A stretch of DNA of 64,000 nucleotides, from assembly GCA_964461835.1 (NCBI GenBank), contig CAYWVO010000007.1, forward strand, positions 1-64,000, read 5' to 3'. Each line of letters begins with the position of its first letter. Within the stretch, counting starts at the first letter, position 1. The notes below the pieces were generated by a model. The model ran no database searches, was not told the DNA's origin, and saw only the letters and a list, made by a program, of their open reading frames with translations. Both the position numbers and the translations under genes were made by a program. Below, one piece after another: positions 17,682-26,842 of this stretch. The stretch is from CAYWVO01 sp964461835 (GTDB taxonomy: Bacteria; Zixibacteria; MSB-5A5; WJJR01; JAJRUJ01).

Positions 17682-19886
17682 CTACGCAACGGTAATTTTC
17701 CCCCTCCTGGATTCCGTGACCCGCCCCACAATGCAAGCATCCGTCATCCCCTCTTCATGCAGTCGAGTGAGCAGCTTCTGCGCCTCACTCTCGGGCAACG
17801 AAATCAGTAACCCCCCCGAGGTCTGCGCATCGCCGAGGAGTGTTCGCGTGGCCGGCGATAACGCCTCCGACCAATTTACCGTTTCCGCCACGAATTGCAG
17901 GTTGTTTTCCGTCCCGCCGGGAACGATTCCTATCTCCGCGATCTCGATCGCTTCAGGGATCAACGGCACTGAGGCGGCATCAATATGCGCATCCACGCTA
18001 CTGGCAGCCGCCATCTCCTTGAGGTGACCCAGAAATCCGAAGCCGGTGATATCCGTGCACGCATTGACCGGAAACTCCCGCATGACGTCGGCCGCGCTGC
18101 GGTTAAGTGCAGCCATGATAGCGGTGATCTTTCTGGCCGACTCGTCAGACAGCATACCGCGTTTAAGAGCGGTGGTCAGGATGCCCAACCCCAGCGGTTT
18201 CGTCAGGATGAGAGTATCCCCCGGCTGCGCGTCGGCGTTGGTCAGGATGTTGTCGGGATCGATTACCCCGGTCACCGCCAAACCGTATTTGGGTTCGGTA
18301 TCGTCGACCGTATGTCCGCCAATAATCACCACGCCCGCCTCTTTCGCCTTGTCATGTGCTCCTTCGAGAATGCGTTGCAGGACTTTCCCCGGTAGGCGAT
18401 TGGAGGGAAAGCCGACAATGTTCAATCCGAAGAGCGGTGTACCGCCCATCGCGTAAATATCACTGAGGGCGTTGGCGGCGGCGATGGCGCCAAAATCATA
18501 GGGGTCGTCCACAATGGGTGTGAAAAAATCGACTGTCTGGACAATCGCGGTGTGGTCATCGAGACGATACACGGCGGCATCATCCATGGTATCTGTGCCG
18601 ACCAGGATACGAGCGTCATCCGGTTTGGGCATGGAGCTGAGAATACGCTCGAGAACCTGGGGCCGCAGTTTGCAGGCACAACCCAATCCATGGGTAAAAT
18701 GAGTCAACTTGACATCGCCACTTTTGGGTTTGCTTGGACGTGTAGTTGCTTCTACCGGTTTTAGCCGGTTGACACCCTCGGCAATGAGTTCGACCGCCCG
18801 GTCAACTTCCTCCGCCGTGGTCATCTTGCCGACCGACAACCGAACGGTCCCCATGGCGTAATCCTCCGGCACACCCATTGCTTCGAGGACATGAGAGATG
18901 TCTACTGAATCGGTATGACAGGCCGCGCCGGCCGACGCGGCAATGCCACTTAACTCTGAGAGTAACGTGTTGGCCTCAATACGCGGAAAACTCACCGAGA
19001 GCGTATTTGGCAGCCGCTGGTCCGGATGACCATTGACTTTGAAACCATCAATTCGTGTGGCGAGTCCGTCATGCAACAAATCACGCATTGCCCGCAGGTG
19101 ACTCATGTTTTTTTCCAGATCACGGGTGGCCATGGCGCAGGCATGCCCAAGGCCGACGATTTCCAACACGTTTTCGGTGCCGGCCCGCCGGTCAGATTCG
19201 TGGTCGGCCCCGTGGATTAACTTTTGTAGCGTAATCCCACGGCGGACATACAGCGCCCCGATGCCCTTCGGGGCATACACCTTATGCCCGGCAATCGAGA
19301 GCATATCCACGCCCAATTGATCAATGCGGGTCGGTATCTTGCCGACCGATTGCGCGGCATCTGTATGCATGATAATATCGTGTTCCTGGGCCAAAGCCGC
19401 AATTTCAGCAATGGGCTCGATGGTGCCGACTTCGTTATTGGCGTGCATGATCGTGATCAGGATCGTCTGTGGCGTGATCGCCCGGGCAACGTCGGCCGGA
19501 TCGACCAGCCCGTGCTCGTCCACCGGAATGTAGGTAATGTCGAAACCACGGGATTCGAGATAATTGCAGACTTTAAAGACGGCCGGATGTTCGATGTTCG
19601 ACGTGATAATGTGATTACCCTGATCGCCATGAGCCAGGACATACCCGCTGATCGCATAGTTGTTTGATTCCGAGCCGCCACTGGTGAAAATAATCTCGTC
19701 GGTATCGCACCCCAGGGCCTCGGCTACTTGCCGCCGTGCCTGCTCCACCGCTCTTTTGGTCTGGATGCCGTACCAATGTCCACTGGAGGGATTGCCAAAA
19801 TGCTCCTCCAGATATGGTCGCATGGCCTCCGCGACCTCCGGGGCGACCGGGCTGGTGGCATTGTAATCCAGGTAAATCGGTTTCAT
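17682..19886 (-). CDS. selD: Fused cysteine desulfurase and selenide, water dikinase (selenophosphate synthetase)
   Basis: Two enzymes in one chain of 734 residues. Residues 1-375 are a NifS/IscS-like desulfurase with His100, the PLP lysine Lys202 (SIAGHKVYAPKG) and the catalytic Cys323 (SAGAACH). After a short linker (about 376-392) comes a complete SelD domain: THGLGCACK with Cys403 and Lys406, matching the Cys17/Lys20 pair of E. coli SelD, then VGTDTMDDAAVY, GGHTVDD and GDAQTSGGL. The first half could release selenium from selenocysteine and hand it directly to the second, which makes selenophosphate. No SelA, SelB, MnmH or tRNA-Sec lies in the window, so the end product is unknown. The gene starts 3 bases after the ABC-F stop. 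Confidence 0.93.
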   Translation of the reverse strand: MKPIYLDYNATSPVAPEVAEAMRPYLEEHFGNPSSGHWYGIQTKRAVEQARRQVAEALGCDTDEIIFTSGGSESNNYAISGYVLAHGDQGNHIITSNIEHPAVFKVCNYLESRGFDITYIPVDEHGLVDPADVARAITPQTILITIMHANNEVGTIEPIAEIAALAQEHDIIMHTDAAQSVGKIPTRIDQLGVDMLSIAGHKVYAPKGIGALYVRRGITLQKLIHGADHESDRRAGTENVLEIVGLGHACAMATRDLEKNMSHLRAMRDLLHDGLATRIDGFKVNGHPDQRLPNTLSVSFPRIEANTLLSELSGIAASAGAACHTDSVDISHVLEAMGVPEDYAMGTVRLSVGKMTTAEEVDRAVELIAEGVNRLKPVEATTRPSKPKSGDVKLTHFTHGLGCACKLRPQVLERILSSMPKPDDARILVGTDTMDDAAVYRLDDHTAIVQTVDFFTPIVDDPYDFGAIAAANALSDIYAMGGTPLFGLNIVGFPSNRLPGKVLQRILEGAHDKAKEAGVVIIGGHTVDDTEPKYGLAVTGVIDPDNILTNADAQPGDTLILTKPLGLGILTTALKRGMLSDESARKITAIMAALNRSAADVMREFPVNACTDITGFGFLGHLKEMAAASSVDAHIDAASVPLIPEAIEIAEIGIVPGGTENNLQFVAETVNWSEALSPATRTLLGDAQTSGGLLISLPESEAQKLLTRLHEEGMTDACIVGRVTESRRGKITVA

Positions 19887-19889
19887 CAG

Positions 19890-21779
19890 TTATTCCTCGT
19901 CCGCCAGTGCTGCCCATTGGGGATACAGCTCCTCCAATTCGGCAGTTAAGTGTTTCTTCTCATCTCCCAGCTCGGCCAGGCGTTGCCAGTCGCTCTGAAC
20001 TGTGTCCTCCACGAGCAAATCGTCAATTTCCTGCAAGCGTTCCTCCGTCCGGTGGATTGCTTGCTCTAGACGATTACGTTCGCGTTCGCGTTTTTGTCGG
20101 TCCCGACGTTGTTGACGCAATTGCTCCCACTCGGCACTGCCGGTTTTGGCCGGCTGTTTTTCCGGCGGTTCCGGTATCTCCTGCTGCCGGGCGATGCGTT
20201 CCCGATTTTCCGCATAGTTGCCGAGGTGAACTTGTATCGTCTGCTGCTGAATGACGGCGAGCTTAGTGATAATTTTATCGAGAAAATATCGGTCATGAGA
20301 AACGACCAGCAGCGTGCCTTCAAATCCTTGCAAGGCATTTTCAAGGACCTCCCGGGAGGGGATATCCAGATGGTTGGTCGGTTCGTCGAGGATTAAAAAA
20401 TTGGCCTGAGTCAGCATTAATTTCGCCAGTGCCAGCCGTGCTCGTTCTCCGCCCGAGAGAGTCGCGACCGACTTGAACACATCCTCACCGGAGAACAAAA
20501 ACCCGGCGAGAAACGACCGCAGTTCGAAGGCCTGAAATTTCGGATGTTCGTCCCAGATCTGATCGATGACGGTGCCTTCATCTTTGATCAGCTCCAGGTT
20601 CTGATCGAAATACCCCGGCTTGACACGGTTCCCCAGCGTTATCTCTCCGGTGAAATCGCGATCCTCCCCCAGAATCCCGCGCAGAAACGTGGTTTTGCCG
20701 GAACCGTTGGGACCGATCAATCCGACGTGGTCGCCGCGTTCGATTGCCAGTGAGACACCGTGCAACAACGTCCAGCCGGCCATGGCGCGTGAGTAATCTC
20801 TGACGGTGAGCACCTCGCGATAACTGGCCATGCGGGGTGAGAACTCGATGTTCATGCGCTCTCGTTCGGCTTCGGGTTTTTCCTGGCGTTTCATTTTGGC
20901 GAGGGTCCGGCGGCGCGATTGCGCTTGTTTGGTCTTCTGGCCGGCGATGTTGCGCGCGATGAAATCCTCGATCCGGGCGATTTCCTCCTGTTGACGTTCA
21001 TAAAGGTCACGTTGTTTTTCGCGACGGCGTTCCCGTTCAGCCCGGTAGTGTTCATATCCCGGGCCGTACCATTCAAGTCCGGCTGGGGTCATTTCCACGA
21101 TCGTCTGTGCCACCCGGTCGAGAAACACCCGGTCGTGGGTAACGAAGATCACCGCTTTGTTGCTCTTGCCGATAAACTCTTCCAGCCATTCGATCGATTG
21201 CAGATCGAGATGATTGGTCGGCTCATCCAACAGGAGGACATCATCATCGGCCAGGAGTACCCGGGCCAGTTCCGCGCGGGTGCGCTCACCACCGGAAAAA
21301 GTCGCCAGGGACTTTTTATATTCATCCTCAGTGAAGCCCAGCCCGGAGAGCGTCACGCCGACCTGATGTTCCAGGGCGAATCCACCGGCGGCTTCGTACT
21401 CGTGTTGGTATTGCCCCAGCTTTTGTGTCAGTGCAGCGTTGCCCGGATCGGCGGCGAGTTGGGTGGAGATATCGGCGATGGCCTGGCGTTGGGCGAGAAT
21501 ATCCCGTCGTCCCTCGGCAACGTAATCAAAGAGCCGTTCGCTCAATCGCAGATCGGGAATCTGCTGCAGCCATCCGACTTTGACCCCTCGTCCCCGGGTG
21601 ACTGTGCCTTCGTCGGGTTCCAGATCGCCCGCCATAATGCGCAACAGGGTGGTTTTGCCCACACCGTTGATCCCAAGCAGACCGAATTTGTCACCGGATT
21701 TAATTTCCCAACTGATATCGGCAAACACTTGGCCGTCGGGGAATTCCTTGGCGACGTTGTGCACAGAGAGTAAAATCAT
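19890..21779 (-). CDS. ABC-F family ATPase (Uup-like)
   Basis: Soluble tandem ATPase that acts on ribosomes rather than in transport. Two ABC cassettes are visible: the first with GINGVGKTT and the signature FSGGERTRAELA, the second with GPNGSGKTT and LSGGERARLALA; both have LLDEPTNHLD/ILDEPTNHLD Walker B motifs. The inter-domain linker (about 230-310) is long, charged and helical. A C-terminal coiled coil (about 545-629) is typical of Uup/YdiF-like members. It lies 63 bases after the BatA gene and 3 bases before the desulfurase-SelD gene. Confidence 0.92.
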   Translation of the reverse strand: MILLSVHNVAKEFPDGQVFADISWEIKSGDKFGLLGINGVGKTTLLRIMAGDLEPDEGTVTRGRGVKVGWLQQIPDLRLSERLFDYVAEGRRDILAQRQAIADISTQLAADPGNAALTQKLGQYQHEYEAAGGFALEHQVGVTLSGLGFTEDEYKKSLATFSGGERTRAELARVLLADDDVLLLDEPTNHLDLQSIEWLEEFIGKSNKAVIFVTHDRVFLDRVAQTIVEMTPAGLEWYGPGYEHYRAERERRREKQRDLYERQQEEIARIEDFIARNIAGQKTKQAQSRRRTLAKMKRQEKPEAERERMNIEFSPRMASYREVLTVRDYSRAMAGWTLLHGVSLAIERGDHVGLIGPNGSGKTTFLRGILGEDRDFTGEITLGNRVKPGYFDQNLELIKDEGTVIDQIWDEHPKFQAFELRSFLAGFLFSGEDVFKSVATLSGGERARLALAKLMLTQANFLILDEPTNHLDIPSREVLENALQGFEGTLLVVSHDRYFLDKIITKLAVIQQQTIQVHLGNYAENRERIARQQEIPEPPEKQPAKTGSAEWEQLRQQRRDRQKRERERNRLEQAIHRTEERLQEIDDLLVEDTVQSDWQRLAELGDEKKHLTAELEELYPQWAALADEE

Positions 21780-21842
21780 CGGAGTACCACGGACCGGTCT
21801 TCCGGCGATAGCCGGCGATCAACGGGGAATTCAGGGCCTGTC

Positions 21843-23939
21843 TCAGGAGGCCAGGTCAGGAGGCATCTCTGATTTGCGTGTCCGGGCCAGCAGCATCTCC
21901 AGCGCAATAAGCGCCACGGCTGCCCAGAGAAAAATTTTCCAGAGTTCCTGTCCATACCGTGCCGCCATCACTGCTTCGGTAATATTATCGCCCGCGTCCA
22001 AAAATGTCAGGGCCCGGCCGGGAAGCCGTTGGACTATTTCCTGCTGCGTAATCGGCTGCACATCCGTTTCATCCGGGTCAATGTTTACCGCAAATATATC
22101 AACCGGCTGGTCTCCGTCAAAGAGCGTGTAGCACCCCGGCATTGCGAGCGGGGGGGTCGTGTACGTCTCGACCGACCCGGTCGGGCTGGCCGCAAGTTGT
22201 TCTTCCCGGCCATCAGGATACCGTAGAATCAACGGTTCACGCCAACTAAGCTGTCGGGGGCGGGTAACCGGCCTCCCGACAGTGGTGCTTTCTGCCTGTT
22301 CTCCCAGTTGCGTGGCAAGATATTCGACCGTGCGACCCATGAGCGGCACGAAAATTGAGTGAAAGGCGATGTCGGAGTGAGTGGGATCCAGCGGTGCAGT
22401 CCAGACCAGCAGTTTGCCCTGCCTGACCGCGGCTTCGATGAGCGCGGGACGGCCATCCGCGCAGCGCAACACCGCACGGACTCCCGCTAGATTGCCCAGT
22501 TCAAAAGTCGAGTAAAACTGAACGTCAGGAATTTGTTCATCCGGAATTTCCTGATACACCGAGAGGATGGGGTGATTCCAGCCGCCCTTTTCCAATTCAT
22601 AGTAGGTTTCATTCGAGGGATATCTTTCGGGCACTGCGGTGAAGGATGAGGTGAAATAGGGCCGCAGAATATGTTGATTGAAGGCGGCGGTATCGACATC
22701 CGGCCCGGAGAACAGTGCCACACCGCCGCCGGCCCGCAAAAATCGGTCCAGTTGTTCCCACAACACCGGATCAAGCTCGCGAAAATTGGCGAGCAGGATT
22801 GCATCGTACTGGGCGAGGTTTTCTCGCACCAGTCCGTCTACGTCCCGCTCCACCACATTCACCCGTCCCTCACCGGTCGGATTTATCGCCCGGCGGAGAA
22901 ATTCCCGTCCGGTCGGATAATCTGAGGCCAGGAGGACCTCCAGCGTTCGCGGAATGTGGATCGCAAAGTAGTAGCGGTTATCGACTAGATTGTCATCGTC
23001 GGCAATTTCGATATATCCAGCATGCAGCCCCGGGGCGTCGATCGTCAGACGGAATTCAACGCTTGCTGATTCGTTTCGCGGCAGGGTGACATCACTCTGT
23101 GCCACCCGGCGCCCGTCGATAAAGGCTCCGACCAGCATATGATCGAAAGATTCGTTGCACCGGTTCTCAATTTGGGCGCGCACCGTAAACGGGACCTGGG
23201 CTTGGATAAGATCACCGGAAAATTCCAGACCCACCACCGCGGCGTTGACCGCCCGGTCATCGCTGACATCGATAAAATAGATTCGCGGCGGACGCTCGGC
23301 CGTCGGTTCGGGCAGTCCGCCGGTCGTAGTGAATCCCACCCGTGACATATCGGAGAACACGAAGATTTCCCGATTCAGGTTCTGTGATTGGGTGAGGAGT
23401 TCCTCGCTTTCGGCGATCGCAGTCATCAAGTCGGTGCCGCTGTTCCCTGGCGACAGTTCCACCACCTCCTCCGCCACCCCGGCAAAATCGGCGGTCGGCG
23501 AAGAGAAATAGGTGTCGTCGGCAATCTCACCCCGGATAACCTGGTCACCCTCTTTGAGTACCTCCAGTACCTCCGGCTGCCGGTGTATCGACCGCTCAAA
23601 AGCCGAGCCGTCGGCGGTTCGCGTATGCATGCTCGCGGAGATATCCGTCAATAGCGCAACCGTCGTCTTCGCGTGGGAACCTAAGGAGGCGAATGTATCA
23701 CCACGCATGGAGGGCCGGGCAAAGGCCAGCACCAGCAGGACTACGATCAGCGTGCGGATCAGAAGCAGCAGCCATTGTCGTAGCTTGAGCCGACGCATTT
23801 TTGTTTTCTGCAAGTCCCGCAGGAACATCAAGGAGGAAAACTCAACGGTACGTACTCGCTGCCGGTTGAGCAGATGGATCAACAGTGGCGCCAGTGCGGC
23901 TGCTAATCCCGCCAGAATAATGGAATTGAGAAAGTTCAT
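21843..23939 (-). CDS. BatA-type membrane protein with von Willebrand A domain
   Basis: Inner-membrane protein of the Bat (aerotolerance) type. It starts with the double-helix BatA domain (IILAGLAAALAPLLIHLLNR, then LLLLIRTLIVVLLVLAFARP). A VWA domain follows with a metal site DISASM. The large middle part has CARDB-like strands (VPFTVRAQIENRCNE) and a glutamine amidotransferase-like region (VALFSGPDVDTAAF). A C-terminal membrane helix (FLWAAVALIALEMLLA) ends it. It lies 3 bases after the TPR/MA-like gene and in the same series as DUF58. The MoxR ATPase normally encoded beside these is not seen in the window. Confidence 0.88.
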   Translation of the reverse strand: MNFLNSIILAGLAAALAPLLIHLLNRQRVRTVEFSSLMFLRDLQKTKMRRLKLRQWLLLLIRTLIVVLLVLAFARPSMRGDTFASLGSHAKTTVALLTDISASMHTRTADGSAFERSIHRQPEVLEVLKEGDQVIRGEIADDTYFSSPTADFAGVAEEVVELSPGNSGTDLMTAIAESEELLTQSQNLNREIFVFSDMSRVGFTTTGGLPEPTAERPPRIYFIDVSDDRAVNAAVVGLEFSGDLIQAQVPFTVRAQIENRCNESFDHMLVGAFIDGRRVAQSDVTLPRNESASVEFRLTIDAPGLHAGYIEIADDDNLVDNRYYFAIHIPRTLEVLLASDYPTGREFLRRAINPTGEGRVNVVERDVDGLVRENLAQYDAILLANFRELDPVLWEQLDRFLRAGGGVALFSGPDVDTAAFNQHILRPYFTSSFTAVPERYPSNETYYELEKGGWNHPILSVYQEIPDEQIPDVQFYSTFELGNLAGVRAVLRCADGRPALIEAAVRQGKLLVWTAPLDPTHSDIAFHSIFVPLMGRTVEYLATQLGEQAESTTVGRPVTRPRQLSWREPLILRYPDGREEQLAASPTGSVETYTTPPLAMPGCYTLFDGDQPVDIFAVNIDPDETDVQPITQQEIVQRLPGRALTFLDAGDNITEAVMAARYGQELWKIFLWAAVALIALEMLLARTRKSEMPPDLAS

Positions 23940-23942
23940 AAA

Positions 23943-25868
23943 TTAGCGATAGACCCGATTGAGATACCGTTTCGCCAGAGTTTTCGTACGATACCCCGCG
24001 GAAAGCTCGAATACCCGTTGGTAGTTTTCCACGGCGGCCGCACGATCGCCGGCCAGGTCCGAAGCTCTGCCGCGTCCCAGGTAAATCCGCGCAACAAAAG
24101 CCGGCCTGGTCTCGAAGAATTCGGCGGCGTCGTAATAGATCATCGCCGAATCTACTTTGCCCATTTCGGTCAGGATTTCCGCCATTCGTAACAGGTATCG
24201 CGGATGGTCGGGATTCTGCTGTAGAAGACGGTTGGTCGCATTGCGCGCCCGCTGGAATTTCGCCTGCGCCGAGTCGGGACGAAAATTAAGCCGGTCCAGC
24301 CGCCCCAGGTTGAGCATTAAGTCGGCGTAAATCGGGATCGATTCGCCACGGCCCAGACCGGTTTTCCATAGCGTGCGAGCGGAATCTTCCTGGCCGTGCA
24401 GGTACATGATCTCACCCATGCTCAAAAAAGGCGCAGATAGTGTGGTGTCCAGCTCGATGGCTTCCCGGAAATACCCCATCGCCGCGTCAATGTCGCCGAC
24501 CATGACCGCCATATTTCCACAATATTGGTGATAGGGGCCGTTGTCCGGCATGGCTTTAACCAGATTCTTGAACCAGCGATAGGATTCGGCATGACGGCCA
24601 AAATTGACGTACACGCCCGCCAATTCATGCATCAATGACGGGTGCAAAGTGTCACCAAAGATTTCGACCAAATTCAGCAGATGTTCCAACTGCTCGGTAG
24701 GGCGGTTAATGGCCTGTGCCCGATGCGCGTAGTAAACGTATTCCGGGTATTTGAACTCCCGCTGCCGCAAGTGGCGCAGCCACTGTTGTTCCCACCACTG
24801 GATGGAATTGCCGGTTATTTCCTTAAACGTGGATTCCATTGTCAGGTCGGTGGCCCCTTCATAGAGATCGCGGAACTTCGCCACACCGATTGAATCGATG
24901 AGAAAATGGACAAATGAGGCCGATTCATAATAGGCAACCAGGGGATCAACCGCCCGGTAGTCCGCCGAGATCAGCAAATCATCGAACGGGACCAGTTCGC
25001 CGCTCTGCAGATATTCCTTCGCGTAATAGTCGGCAAAATCAGTCCAGCCGGCGACGCCCCAGGAGAGGAACCGGGGGGCGAAGCCCCACCAGCGATAGAA
25101 TTTTAGCAGGTTGGTAACGTGTGGATCGATGGTGTTAGCTGCCTGATTATAGATCCCATATCCTGCCAATCGGCCCGGATTGATGGCGAATCCCAGCCCG
25201 CGTTCATAGTCAATGGTTTCGACCTGGCACGGACAGAAGTAGTAATGCACCTTGCCGGGGAAATGGAAATCGAACTGCTCATGGACGGTCTTGTATTCTT
25301 TTTCCAGGAAATCGCGCAGCATGTTCCAGTGCGCATCAGCCAGCGAATTCGGTACATAATAGAATTCAAAAAACGCGCTGGGATCACTGGGCCAACTGGT
25401 TGGATTACCGATACCTTCGCGGCACTCAAAGGTGACCTCCGTCGGCCGGGGCGTCAAGAGTGCCCGGTAGTATGAATCACTTTTGCCGGGAATGGAATCG
25501 ATAACAACAGGTACACCGAATTCAACATTCACAATTGCCGACCGCTGCCGCACATTGGTGCCCATGGTAGCCAGTTGGTATTGCAGCTTCACCGAGTTGG
25601 AGTCCATACCGTGGGGCAGCAGATAGATGCCAAAATTGCCCTGCAGGCCGTAGACTTCCTCTCCCTGCGGAACAATAACCGTGTTGGAATCCACCCAATC
25701 CGAGATCAGCTCATCGGTCTGCAAAAATTCTTTCACCCGGATTTCCACTTGGACCGCCGGTACGCCCCACACCGGTGAGGCCAGCGCCGATGCCGTGATG
25801 ACCAGCATGGCACACATTACGTATCGATTATGCAATTGTCTTTTCATCGTTCGCTTAGGCAATGGCAC
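23943..25868 (-). CDS. Exported TPR protein with peptidase-MA-like domain lacking its metal site
   Basis: A 641-residue exported protein (signal core MCAMLVITASALASPVWG). Residues about 190-370 resemble a peptidase-MA/gluzincin scaffold: a helix where HExxH should be reads FLSWGVAGWTDFADYY, and later ESASFVHFLIDSIGVAKFRD and ITGNSIQWWEQQW match the family, but no HExxH is present. The C-terminal half is TPR repeats (about 390-640), for example AMGYFREAIELDTTLSAPFL. It lies 15 bases after endonuclease IV and 3 bases before BatA. I read it as a non-catalytic scaffold in the BatA/DUF58 membrane complex, which often includes TPR proteins (BatC/BatE); that role is inference. Confidence 0.78.
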   Translation of the reverse strand: MPLPKRTMKRQLHNRYVMCAMLVITASALASPVWGVPAVQVEIRVKEFLQTDELISDWVDSNTVIVPQGEEVYGLQGNFGIYLLPHGMDSNSVKLQYQLATMGTNVRQRSAIVNVEFGVPVVIDSIPGKSDSYYRALLTPRPTEVTFECREGIGNPTSWPSDPSAFFEFYYVPNSLADAHWNMLRDFLEKEYKTVHEQFDFHFPGKVHYYFCPCQVETIDYERGLGFAINPGRLAGYGIYNQAANTIDPHVTNLLKFYRWWGFAPRFLSWGVAGWTDFADYYAKEYLQSGELVPFDDLLISADYRAVDPLVAYYESASFVHFLIDSIGVAKFRDLYEGATDLTMESTFKEITGNSIQWWEQQWLRHLRQREFKYPEYVYYAHRAQAINRPTEQLEHLLNLVEIFGDTLHPSLMHELAGVYVNFGRHAESYRWFKNLVKAMPDNGPYHQYCGNMAVMVGDIDAAMGYFREAIELDTTLSAPFLSMGEIMYLHGQEDSARTLWKTGLGRGESIPIYADLMLNLGRLDRLNFRPDSAQAKFQRARNATNRLLQQNPDHPRYLLRMAEILTEMGKVDSAMIYYDAAEFFETRPAFVARIYLGRGRASDLAGDRAAAVENYQRVFELSAGYRTKTLAKRYLNRVYR

Positions 25869-25883
25869 TGGCCAGAACCTGAG

Positions 25884-26825
25884 TCAGGCGGTCAACCGTC
25901 TGGTTGTTCGTTTTGCTTTTTTGACCGTTCTCTTTTTTGCTGTTGGTCGAGCCGCAGCACGCCGCAGAAACGCCAGGTTCATTTTATCCATTTTGATTGG
26001 CTGATCTTCTTTCGGCGTTTCCAGAATTTTGGGCACGGTCAGAAACCGGGGGTCCTGCATCAGGAAACCAAATGCAGCTCTGCCGATTTCTCCTTTACCA
26101 AGATGGGCATGGCGATCGCGACGGGATCCCAGCTCCCCCTGCGAATCATTCACATGCCACACCCGAACTCGTTCCAATCCGACCGTCTCGTTACATTCTT
26201 TCATTGTCGCTTCATATCCGCCGGGGGTACGTATATCATACCCGGCCGCAAAAAGATGACACGTATCCAGACATACCCCGATCCGCGCCGGATCTTCCAC
26301 TAATTCCATTATATGAGCCAACTCAGCGAAGGATCGGCCAATTGTGGTCCCGGCGCCGGCGGTCGACTCCAGGCAGAATATCGTCTCTCCCTCAGGCGCC
26401 GTATCCAGAACGTCGTTTAATGCCGCCGCAATGCGCCGTGAAGCGACCTCCACACCGGAACCGGTGTGGGCGCCGGGATGCATGACCAACGCGTCGATGC
26501 CCAGGAGGCAGCAGCGTTCATACTCCACACGTAGTGAGGCCAACGATTTATGATACAATTCATCGCTTGGTGAACCGCAATTGATCAAATACGAGGTATG
26601 CGACACCTGTGGTGCGATGCCGGTGCGGCAAACTTCCTCGTGGAAGCGGTCGATTTCCTCGGCGGTCAACCTTTTTGCCCGCCACTGATTATTCGATTTG
26701 TTGAACAACTGTACGGTTCGACAGCCTGCTGCCTCTGCGTGTAAAATCGCATTGTACACACCGCCGGCAATTGACATATGTGCCCCGATCAGGGGATTTT
26801 TGTTCATTCGTTCGTGTGCTGTCAT
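25884..26825 (-). CDS. nfo: Endonuclease IV (AP endonuclease) with basic C-terminal tail
   Basis: Cuts DNA at abasic sites in base-excision repair. The TIM-barrel metal ligands are visible in GAHMSIAGGVYNAI, ALVMHPGAHTG, CLESTAGAG, GVCLDTCHLFAAGYD and HVNDSQGELGSRRDRHAHLG. The last 25 or so residues (from RRAAARPTAKKRTVKKAKR on) are a Lys/Arg/Thr tail that bacterial Nfo usually lacks. The start is uncertain: ATG codons at 26831, 26825 and 26807 are all possible and none has a good ribosome site; I use 26825. It sits in a cluster of BatA/DUF58 membrane genes, an unusual place for a repair enzyme. Confidence 0.92.
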   Translation of the reverse strand: MTAHERMNKNPLIGAHMSIAGGVYNAILHAEAAGCRTVQLFNKSNNQWRAKRLTAEEIDRFHEEVCRTGIAPQVSHTSYLINCGSPSDELYHKSLASLRVEYERCCLLGIDALVMHPGAHTGSGVEVASRRIAAALNDVLDTAPEGETIFCLESTAGAGTTIGRSFAELAHIMELVEDPARIGVCLDTCHLFAAGYDIRTPGGYEATMKECNETVGLERVRVWHVNDSQGELGSRRDRHAHLGKGEIGRAAFGFLMQDPRFLTVPKILETPKEDQPIKMDKMNLAFLRRAAARPTAKKRTVKKAKRTTRRLTA

Positions 26826-26842
26826 TGACATTGCGTGCAAAA

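Noticed and set aside
20919..21773. 284-codon open frame on the plus strand
   Set aside because: Antisense to the ABC-F gene, whose motifs are complete.
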